Positions 23,529 through 35,700 of a stretch of 64,000 nt of DNA are shown one piece after another. A model generated the notes under the pieces. That model had not been told where the DNA came from. It saw nothing but the letters and a program-made list of their open reading frames with translations, and made no database searches. Every line of letters starts with the position of its first letter. The first letter of the stretch is position 1. The position numbers and the translations under genes were made by a program. This DNA comes from Brachypterus glaber (lineage: Eukaryota; Arthropoda; Insecta; Coleoptera; Kateretidae): NCBI GenBank assembly GCA_958510825.1, contig OY294049.1, positions 37,042,774 through 37,106,773 on the forward strand, in the 5' to 3' direction.

Positions 23529-26500
23529 ATGGTTAAATGTGAAGGGGTTTGGAGGTTTAACGACCAGAGTAAGATTTTTTTATTGTTTACATTAGCACAA
23601 GCAAAATGCAATAACAAACATGTAGGGGTGCTCCCATGGGAGGTAGGGGGACGACACCCCCCCCAAACACTCTTGAGTTGGGAAAGTCCACTGTTCAGTT
23701 GGGTTAAATTGAGTAAATTGAGTGGTATATTTCGGAAATTGGTAGAATAGTTGGGAAAGTTGAGGGGTGCAGTTGGGAAATTGGTCAGTAAATTCCAGTA
23801 TGGGTAAAGGTTTTATCTCTAGTAGGGAAAATTGGAGTAGTACAGTTGGGTATTTTTTCGGAGGTAAGGACCTTTTTTTTAGTCATCAAAGGATGAGTAG
23901 CTTTTTTTTTTTTGGTCATCAAAATTTCTGGCAGGTGTAAAAAAAAAATTTGGGGGTAAGGAGCTTTTTTTAGTGATCAAAATGGTAAAACTTTTGATGA
24001 AGTTAAAAAATTTTTAAGTTATAGATTATAGAAATTTCATATTTTGGCTACCCCCCCTAATAGGGGGTGTGTTAGGGGGCAGCCAAAATATGAAATCGCT
24101 ACAGCCCTAATTAGCGCGAGAATCGGGGTATGAAGTGTATGAATTTTGGTACAATTTGAGTTACGTAATACTTAAACGTTCCCTTACCAATGAAATGAAA
24201 AGGATCTAACTCGACTATATTTACTTTTGTTATTGTATTTTGATAGATGTAAAATAGTTTAACACAAAAAAAGTTATAGCTACCTTAGGAAACCTACAAT
24301 ATACCCATATTCCCTATGTATATCCCATTTTTCCCATATTTTTCCCGGGAGGTGTATAGTCAGTGTTTAGTTGAAATCACTCTTATAGTTTGCGTTTTTT
24401 CTCTATTTGGGGGACAGCCAGGTCGCTGACAATGAGGGTGGTCAAATGCCAACTTGGTATGAGGCCAAATCAGGGTTGGCGCGAAGGGTTGGAGTTTGAC
24501 ACCTTTTTTGGGAAAGAAAATTGTTATCAGTGATAGTCGGTTTTGGGAAGTGTTGATCTTTTTCTTTTTAGTCGTCAAATTTTTTGCACTTGCAAAAATG
24601 CAGTCGTGGATAGTTTTGGGAGTTGATGACCTTTTTTTTTAGTTTTTAGCCCATTATGATAGGGGCCCAAATCAGGGTTTTGCCCGGTAACATTTTTGAC
24701 TTTCGCCGGGCCCGCTCTGTTTAGATGATAAACATTTTTCATTTATACCTTAGTAGTTCAAAAAGCGTTGATCGTTTGGAACACCTAATATAATAGTTCG
24801 GGAGCCCACGACCATTAGAATTTTTTTATTATCTCACCGTTTAGACTTTGTATATGTGTTTTTTATGTCCAGTCAAACAACTTCTTACATAAGACAATTC
24901 TCGGTAACGGGGAGTTTTTTTTGGGACAAACTTTAGGGCGTCCGACAACGGTATTGCCCGAAAGTTTTTTTCGAACAAGGTTACCACTTGATTTTAAATA
25001 TTTTTATTAAACCATCCTGAAAAAATCAGCTGTGAGGTGGTAAATGTTCTGACGTCATAACCTTAACATTTTAGGTTAGTTAACACGTCATAACATTTAG
25101 CACCTCAGCTGATTTTTTCAGGATCTTTTAATAAAAATGTTAAAAATCATGTAGTAACCTTGTCCGACAAAAATTTTCGGGCATTACCGTTGTCGGACGC
25201 CCTAAAGTTGGTCAAAAAAAAAAAGCTCCGCTACCGAGAATTTTCTTATGTAAAAAGTTGTTAGACTGGATATAAAGAACACATATACAAAGTCTCAACG
25301 GTGAGGTAATAGAAAAAAATCTACTGGGCGTGGGCTGCCGTGTAAGATGCGATCATTTTTTAGGTTATTTTCTGATTTGAACACTTCCACAAATGCATTT
25401 TTGTTCGCTATTTACCTCAGGTTTTCTTATTTCAGAATATTATTTATTTTTTATTCTTTTAGAGAGATTTACAAAAGAAGTTTTCAGAGTTTGGTAAAGT
25501 AACTAAACTTTATATACCAGAAGATTTATCATATGCCAGCATCTACTTTGAAACAATAGAGTAAGCTATAAATTTTTAGAATAAATTAAAATACTTAAGG
25601 GTCTTTTCGAATAAAAAATGTATACAGGGTGATTTAGAAATAAGGTACACTATTTTAAGGGGACCAAAAATATAAAAAAAGTTCCTATAAAGGTTGGTCC
25701 GGAACGAGATAATATTTCTGGAACCCTATAAACCATAGTAACGAATTTTTGCACATGCCTTAGCATTGATAAAGGCTATCATTTCATGTAATTTTTATTT
25801 AATAATTTTAACCAGGGACGTGCAAAATGGGGGGGCGATGTCACTTTTTTGCCTCATACTTTTTTATCCGTAGATTTTTTGACATTTTCTCAATAAAATA
25901 TTAATCTTTAATTAAAAATACATAAAAAAGGTACTCTTTATTTTACACCGTAGGACCAACCGTTTTCAAGAAAATTGCAATTAATCATAAACTATGAAAA
26001 AAAGTTTGTTTACAAATATCCACAAGTCGTTCTAACGTTATTTTCCACCAGGGAAATGTTCAGCAACTTAATGTAATTTCACAATAGCCAATTTTTTGTC
26101 GGGTCACCGGAACTAACCAGGTTACTGAAACTCGTTTTTGTGAGAATCGGTTACATACGATACTTGTCAAACCCACAAGAAAATAACCAATGCGTTTTTG
26201 TAAGAACTGTCGGTTATACGAATTTAGGGGTGGGGATAAAAACCGTACGGTTAACCGGTGTGTTCACAAAAAATTGGCTAATGTTAACATACTATTGCAA
26301 AACACTTTCCTTTTATTGTTTATTTTTTTTAGGCAAACTGAAGCCGCATATCGGGGCATGCAAAATAATTCTTTATGCTGGCAGGTTGAGAAGTTCCAGA
26401 AGAAACAAGCATTCACTAAACAAACATCAGCAAAAGCATCAGCCATGGATTTGGACCAAAATTTTGACTATGCCGACATCCACGGGCGTCCGTTGGTAGT

Positions 26501-29500
26501 GTTGGTGGACGATGAGGAAGGAGAGGTCTACATATCATTAAAGGATATTCGACAAACGGGATTTTCCATTATACGAAGAGACAATTTTCAATTAGGACTG
26601 TTAGACAAAAAGTAAACATTTCTTAAAAAAAAAATAGTAGAGGAAACGGGGGAAATACCGCGCCAAGGGTAATTCCGTGCTTTTAAATATCATACCGGGT
26701 GTCCCAACTCTATTTACTCAGCGATTTTCTGGAAAACTAAAAGAGATATTCAAATTCTGCGAAAACCGTCTTAAATTAGACAACTTAACCTATCTTTAAG
26801 CATATATTTGATACTTTTAGCTCCTAAAATGTGGGTAGGGGGGCATGGAGTAGAATTTTTTAGATAAAAAGGGGGTCGTGTGATACATCATTTTAAAGCA
26901 AATAAAATTATTAGACTAGGTTTTTTATTTTTAAACAGTTTTTTTAAGGTTTTGATTTTTCAATTTTTATTGCTAAAAATGCGATTTTTTTAAGTTTCTT
27001 TTTGTAAATTTTTATTTATATTAATTAAAATTAGTTTAAAAGTATAATTTACGTTTTTTCATCATGAAATTAGTAAATTTTTAAAAAAATGTTTGATTTT
27101 TTAGAGAAATTTTGACAAAAACCCCATTTTTAACCCTATTTTAAACGAAAAAAAATGTTTAAAAAAAATAAAAAATATATAGTTAAATGGAGAATTTTAT
27201 AAGCTTTAAAATGATGTATCACACGACCCCCCCCCCTACGTTCCATTAAAAAAAATGTCCTTCTATACACCCCTGGCCACATTTCAAGAGCGAAAAAAGT
27301 ATCAAATATATGCTAAAGATAGTTTAAGTTGTCTTATTTAAAATGGTTTTCTCAGGACTTGATTATCTCTTTTTGTTTATGAGAAAATCGCTGGGTAAAT
27401 AGAGTTGGGACACCCGGTATATTTTACTTTCATAATAATACTGCTTTATGGGATAAAATTATAGTAAACACATGTGAGATTTACCATAAGTAATATTAAC
27501 TATTTTTTTATCAATCTTTTTCCTTTGGAGCACGGTACCCCCCCCCCCCCCACTTCCCCTACAATATACTAGAAGGGAAAGTAAAACTTTTCCCTGTCGA
27601 ATTTATTGATTTGACAGACAAGCGCAGCGAGTACGGTAACAATAAATGAGACTATAGTATATTCAACTTCAAAATGAAGTAAGTGTAAACAAACGCACGT
27701 GACAACAACGGATTTAGTGACAGGGTAGGACTCAAAACAAAATATTTCTATATAACGGTCCATTGCAATGCATTGTACGCTTCACCGCAAGTACTCACGT
27801 ACTGACCTTTTTAATTTTCTACATCCCTACTCTCGCAACATTCGAGTGTTTTAACCAATGAAACCACGCGCCAGCTGCCGCGTGTGCCATTGTTTTATTT
27901 ACCTCTACTGTATCTTGAAGTTTAATATACTATAGGAAAAGTTACTTTATTCCCCAGTATAGACAACATACTATTTATTAATTTTGCTAGAAGTTATTCA
28001 AATCAAATCAACTTTTCTTTTTTTTTGAAAAAAAATATTTTCATTTTAGGAAATTTTTGAAAGAATTTGAAATCTATATGCTTACTCAGGCGAAAGAGTA
28101 TTTGATAAAGAACAAAGTCCATTGTATAAAGGAGGACCAAATTATAGAAACAATCAATAAGTAAGTAACATAAAAAACTACAAAACTACAATTAATTAGT
28201 AGGTCTACAAAATGAAAGGAAAGTGGCTGTTTTGACACCCCGTATTTTTTTGGCATAAATATGTTTTTATATGTTATTTTAATGGAACACCTTGTATTTT
28301 TTGCGTTTTTGAATTCAGCCAAAAATTCTATGTAGGTACAAATGGGTGTATATTGACTGATATGAATTTTATTCCGATATCTCTAATCTCAATGTAATTT
28401 TTTTAACTTTTAAGTTTTTCTTACAAAATGGTGCTATAAGTCTAGAGGAAATTAAAGGCAATTTACTCTATATTGACTAGTAAAATAATTTTGATATATT
28501 TGTTAATACCGCCACAAATTAAGTGGTTTGTCTAGTGTGAGACACCCGTAATATTCTGTGGTAAATTTCCAGATGCAAACGCATGATATTACATTCCGAT
28601 GACGAAAATATGGAAGTCCAATCAAACGAGATGCCAAATTTAGGGGCCCGTCGAAACGATAGAAAACCCTTAATTGATAACGGCGTTAATGTGAGACCAA
28701 ACGTCTTACGTGAACCCAAGACACTGCCGAATAATTTCTTACCCACCAATCGCAACCCTCCACAAAAAACTGAGTCCGCTAGAAAAACTAGCGGTAATAC
28801 TTCTTTCGAATCCAACAGCAGCGGAAGGGAGCGCAGAAGAATTCAGTCTATAGCTGTTGAAAGAGTACCGCTTGGTACAGAACGTCAAAAGGTATGTGTA
28901 ACCACCCAAAAAATGTTATCCATTTTTTGTCGAAAAATATAATACATAATACTTATATTACATACATACATATACTGTACAATATTTTTTAGGTTCAAGT
29001 TGTTTATGTGGAGCCAAGCAAAGATAATTGTTGTTGGGTACATTTAGAGAAAAATGAAGATACCCTAGAGCAGTTACTGCGACAAATTACGGAGATAGCA
29101 CGAGATATGAACCTGGTTAATGAACCAAGTGTAAATGATGTTTATATTGCCATGTTTGAGGGCGGATGGTAAGAAGAATGAAATACAGAGGCGGTTATTT
29201 CTGAAAAAAAAAGTGATCAATAATGTTCCATGATTGTCAGTAATTGTCTGTGAAATCATAGATAATCTCCGACAATTTTGCTTATAGTTCAGTCAAATAA
29301 CGAGAGGATAAAAGTGGTTATAAGCAAACTTGTAGCTCTTGAAATTCTCTATGTTTTATATATTATGCATTTTGTTACGGTTACAGTGGGCGCTGAAAGT
29401 CGAATTGTGCCCTCTGTAACAGTACCAAAAAATTTATAATATAGGAAACTTATAGATAATTTCAAGAGCTACAAGTTTGCTTATAACCACGTTTATCGTC

Positions 29501-32500
29501 CGATGAATAATTTGGATGAAAAATGGAAAAAACCTATTTCATCTCCAACATGGCTATTTTTGAATTACCTCGATTGTTATTAATATATTAAAAAAATGAT
29601 CCAAACAAAAATTGTTGGAAATTACCTCCTTAACAAAATTGGTTATATGCATTTTTATCGTAAGATGCATATTAAGCAACTCACCCTTAAAATTCAAGAT
29701 AGCGAAATCCCTTATGCATATCACCCGGTAAAAACTAACGGGATTGTTCCGTTACCATCCACTACTACCCTTTAAAATATCAGCCCGTGTACATTTATTG
29801 CAATTTACATTTATTATTTGACTGGACTATTATCGCCTCATCGTTAAATACTAGTTATTTCTCGCTCGCGGAATCGTCATCCTCGCCTGTCGGATCGTAT
29901 GCCAAACTTTTCGCTCACGCGGAATATTGTCTATTCCATACTAGTTATGGAATATACTAAATTCTTATGCATTAATAACAATTTTATTTCAGGTATCGTG
30001 TCATTGTTCAATCCTTGTCACCGTTAACAGTTAAATTCATTGACTATGGAAATGTAGAAAGGGTGAAATGTGTCAAGACCATTCCTGACAAACTGAAATC
30101 AATTCCAGCACAAGCTGTAAGAATTAAATTTGCAACTGAACTGACACGCCCTTTAAAAGATGGTATGATGTTTGACATTATGCAAAAGAAACAGGTAATT
30201 TTTACATTGGTAGTTAGTGCCGATGAGATTGAAATTACGTAAAATTTGCTAATTTTCAAAGTCAATTATATTAAAAACAAAAAAATCGAAGAAAGGGCGA
30301 CGTTAGGCACTCAAGCAATTAAAAAAAGTAAAAACCCCATATCGATATCTTTATTGATAACCGAGAATTTTCGGATCAAAAAAGCCTTACAAATGCAAAA
30401 AACTACATTTTAACCAACCGGAACCGGGGGTAACCAACGAACTAATAACTCTTCTCTCTAGAATAGGTATTTAATTCGTTAAAACTGACAAAAATGTCGG
30501 CAACATAAACATTCGTCTGTCTTACTCGCACATCTTTGTTCTAACAGAGACAACAATACCAGTTACTGGTAACTGTTCTTGTTCAGGCCTGAATATACCT
30601 AGAGATGTTGGCGATGCTTTATTTTAACGGTATGCGTATTCTAGGAAGAAGAGTTCGTTGGGGATAACTCACACATGCATATTTTAGGTTTTTGTAGGGT
30701 TTTTTTTATTTGAAAGGATCCTTACATTTTATTTTTTTAGTATGATGATGGTACTTATCTTGTAAACTACAAGGAATGCAATACTTTAACTAGATCTGCC
30801 CCACCGGTACGGTCTCAGACCAAGGTGGTTCCACCTAAAAGAGAACCAGAATCAGTCAGACCATCATTCAGTCAGGAACCCAAAAAGGTGGCGGAGGCTG
30901 TTGAACCGGCGGTCAATGAACCTGTCAAAATAGTAGAGGAACCGGTTAAAATTCCCGCCAAAAAAGAACCAGAAGCATTCTTTGGGGTAACAGAAAATCC
31001 GATCAAACTTTCAAATAACGATGTTGTTGCTATTATGGGTTACGATGAAGATAGTGAAACTTTCAGTGTTAGGACTAGGGATACTTGTACAGAATTCAAC
31101 GAACTAACTTCTTATATTTTAGATCTACAAAAAAGTGGACAGTTACAAGGTAAGTATCGAAAGAACGAAATGGCAAGTATTATAGAACGATTTTTTACGA
31201 TGCGGTATTTTGTCGTATTCAACTTTACCAGTTGTACATACATCCTTTGTAATATATACAAAGTTTGTAATCCATTAGATAACAAATTTTTATAGTTTTT
31301 TAATTTACATATTAATATTTTTTAATCTGTTTATTATTTTGATAATTCAAATATCGTAAGGGATTTTTAAATGATAATTATCAGGTATATTCGGTCATGC
31401 AGAAGAAAACCACGCAATTCATTCATTAATTTGCAGACAAGCAACAGGTCGGTTCAAAAATATATCTAGCGAGTCGTTCGTAGTGTGCTAGGAATAAATT
31501 CACGTGATAAGTCGGTACTAGTGAAGTATCGCTGTTAATCTATCCGTTGTAAAGACCTATTCGTGGTCGTCCAATACTCTCGTTCCCAACCCATATTTAT
31601 CCTCACTACATCATCATCATCAAGAAGAAGCCATTCTGTGCACAGGAACATCAAGTACATCAAAACCAAGGTTAGTGATATCCCTTTTTTCCCGTTTACA
31701 CCCTTATTACAACCCCTTAAGCAGTCCACTAGTTATCGTTTCGTTAATTTAAAGTCGCTATATGCTAGGTTAGATAGTTATCGAAGGCAGTTTTTTTTCT
31801 AGCCTGGGCAATAGTTAAATAGTAAATGAAACCAAAAGGTTTTATAAATGAATCCATGTTAGTACAACTGTGAAGTTAAATACGAGAGATTAACGTATAG
31901 TAAAAAATATACCTATGCGTTTCATAAAACTAAGATTGCCATAGGATACAGGATCTAACAGGATTCCCTAAAAAACTGAAACTTGATTAATCAACCAATC
32001 AATTAGTGAATTAAAATTTTTGTAAATTTTTAGGTTTAAAGAACGTTACTGAAAACCAAATGGTTCTGTGCGGGAAGGATGGTTATACAGGACTATACAG
32101 GGGACTAGTTACCGCAAAAAATAGTTCGGCAATAACGGTCAACTTTATTGACGTCGAGGGCTCGGAAATTTTAACAAAAGCTTCCCTAAGAAATGTCGAT
32201 GGAAGTATAGCGGTAACGCCTGCGACCCTGATTCATACGACGAAATTCGAAAATTTAAAAAAATACGCCGCCAATACGCAGTGTACCGATTATTTGGAAA
32301 AACTGATAAGTGATAAAATAAAAACAAAAGTGGTAGGCATTTTTTAATATCGTGAATAGGGGTAAATGTATATTTTACTGGTCAAACAAAATAAAAAAAT
32401 GCTGGCTTATAATATAAACTCCGCGCAGAATAAATTTAATTCCCTATAGTCGTTCTGTTTCAAATTTATTGTCAATCAAAACATTAAGAAAAAAATTGAA

Positions 32501-32689
32501 AAGCAACAAGAAAATGGTAGACAGAATAGGAGGAGTCCTAAAAAGGAAACAATCAATCCACAACTGTTTTTTTTTTTAATGAAGCAATATAACAAAGTGC
32601 TCAATAAAAGTTTTAAATACTTATATGTTCTTAAATTTAGAGGTGTCCCTTTGTAAACTTTTGTAGTTTTATGGGATGAGTAAGTCTGC

Positions 32690-32743
<54 letters not shown>

Positions 32744-35700
32744 TTATTGATAGTAAACGTTGTTGATTTGTTGTAGATTTTTTATCGGCAAGTTAAAATA
32801 ATACCAGTCCATAATTAAATTAAAAAAATATTATTTTGAATATTAATACCTCAGATAATTTGAAGTTTTAATAGGACATTGTGAAAAAAAACTTACTTTT
32901 ATTGTAATTTTAAACAAACTTTTACTGTTTAAAAACATTTTCTTATAATTATTTGTAATCAACCTAAATTTCAAAAAATATCAATAGAAGTCATTTTTAA
33001 TCCGCTAATTATGATTCAAATTTTTACCCACTCTGCGCCGAGTTTAGCTTATTTCTTAACATTCTGCTTCGGTAGAGTTAGGAAAAAATATATCTCTAAA
33101 TTAAAAATTGGCATGTTTTAGGTTTTAAGTCCAAAATTAGATTTTCTTTTGCCCAATGAAAATAAGCTCAGTAATATTTTACAAAATATGGTTAGTCCTC
33201 AAAAGAAAGAAGTGGTTGAAAAAAATGACGCAAAAGTAGTTCAAACAGAGAAAGAAGTAGTTCCAAAAGAGGTGGTTAAAGAAGTAGTTCAAAAACCAAT
33301 TCCACAATCTGCTAAAGGTATTTTTTTTTGTTTTAAAACTTTTCTGATTAAGTTACATGTTTGTTTAACCTCGTACTATTCTACTTAATTAAGCATCCCC
33401 TAAGTCCAGGACTTGTGTGGGCTAGTAGTAGAGGAAACCACCGGCTTATACTGACTTTCGAACCAGTTTCTAGGGAGTGTCCGTTTCACTTATCGCCTTC
33501 GACAAATGTCAATTATTAATTAACTGAAAAAGGCAAATCGGCGCCAGTGAGAATCGAACTCACGATAGTCTTGCTATGCATACGCGCTAGTCACTACGCT
33601 ATGCCTCCCAAAGTATTTAACATAATATATTATTATTTTATACAGGTAATATATTTATTTTGTATACACTTGGAAGTAAAATTATCCCCTCACACACCTT
33701 TTACTCAACTTAATAATAAGTCTCGACTATTTCCTAAAAGCGATTTCATACGAGAGTAGGCCAGCACGGCAGTGTATACAAAACGGATGGAATATCTGTA
33801 TATTATGAAAAGAAGAAAAACCCGATTGACTTAAAATTTTCAAAAAAAAAATGTAAAGGTTGAATTTTGAAAATAATTATTAAAAATAAAAATTTATATG
33901 GGGCGCCATTTTTTTAACCCTACAATACATATTAGCACACAAGCTACATACCATTAAATCGTTCATATTTGATATAATAAAACTAATACATAATTTTCAT
34001 ATTTTAAACCGTATTTTTTGAGATGTATCCTCTGAAAATATTCCCAAAATATTCATACAAATATCTTGAAAAATATATTTGGCGACTTAAAATTTGGAAC
34101 AAATTTTGTTTATTATTATTTTTTATTACCAACTATTTATTATTACTACTTAGAAAATCTTTGTTCCAAATTTCAAGTCACTGGGTCAAAGGGTTTTTGA
34201 AATATTGTAGTGTAAACTTGTTTTACAAGTGACTTGCATCTTTTTCTCTTCTATAATGCCACCCGTCCAGGAATGGTATCCTTTTCAGCTTGTTTATGTT
34301 TTAGTAAAATATGATGATATGGAATTTGTGACTCCTACACTTGGTCTCAAGGAATACATGTTTTATTCGTACAAAAATATTGAGCAGGTAACCATTCTTT
34401 CTCTGGAGGAAAAATATACTGATATATTAACCACCATAACTGAACTAATGGATGACGTCAAAGACGAGGTTCCATACGCACCGGAGGAATGCGAAATGGT
34501 GCTTGCCGCATTTAAAGGCCCCGATGAAGATGCTGGTAAATATTGCCTTTCCCATTCAAAAGTTTCAAAAATATCTAATATTGAAATAATCAACAACTTT
34601 GAAGACAACAATCTTCAAAATTAAAAAAAATAAACAGTTAAATAGAGAATTTTAAGCCTTTAAAATGACGTATCACAAGACTTAGGGTGCTATTTAAAAT
34701 ATTGTCCCCACAGCAGTGCAGTGCCTCGGTCGCCGCCTTACTGAATAAAAAATTGATAAATATTGCAAATAATAGTTTTTTATTCCAAATTTAAAGTTTA
34801 CAACTCATCCCGTTAAAGAGTTACGGAAGGTTTAGTATTTAAAAGAATAACCCTGTATATTTGGACCAGTAATTTCCGTTTGTAGTCAAACAGCAACATG
34901 ATAGATTAAAGGTGTAAAACTGAGGTTTAAATGCGAAAAACTTGAACTTTAATTAAGGACCAGCGCTAGATAAAGATATATTACCTTATTCCTTTGCAAG
35001 CTCTTCTGACAAGATCTAGTGTTTTCTTCTCTGGAATGTTCTAACTACACCTTTATCCTAGTGACCACGCGATAGCATTTTGTGAGAGCAGTTTGACTAT
35101 ATATATTCATAGAAAGTTCATAGCTTTGATTTTTGTGATTTTGTGCGAAAAGAACAATAATAACACGCGTTAACCGGACGTGTTGTAGAGCAACTGAATA
35201 CTAATTACTGACTGAAGCCGGTGCGCTGATTTATATCAGATTCTGTCAGTGAAAGCTACCGTTTAGCGCGAGGTCAAGCACCAAAAAGACAAAAAAATAT
35301 ACACGCTACAGAAATGCTTCGCGACAAAAAAAATAAGAAAAATTCAATAAAATAAAATAAACTTCTTATTAATTTTAAGAAAATAAGGGAAGTTTAAACA
35401 TAAGGCTTAAAGATCTCTCTAGAAATGGTATCGGTTTTAGCTTGTTTTTATTTTATTTTAGAAAGTTGGTATAGGGGAGTCGCATTGGAAGTCAATGATG
35501 ATGAGTTTGATATATTATTCGTTGATTACGGCAATCAACAAAAGTTGAAATCATCGGCATTAAGAAGATATCCACCAGCACTTCAGCAAATACCAGTACT
35601 TGGAATTATATGTCAACTAGAAGGTAATATGTTAACTAAAATAAGTTAGGCTTCAAAATATATTTTTTTCACTAAAAAATTTTAGAGCTCTTGCATTTTT

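Noticed and set aside
26140..26446. Frames overlapping Tudor-gene exon 3
   Set aside because: Out-of-frame shadows; the real exon is defined by phase with its neighbours and the RRM continuation.
33540..33610. A second tRNA gene on the minus strand
   Set aside because: SINE head of copy 3, for the same reasons.
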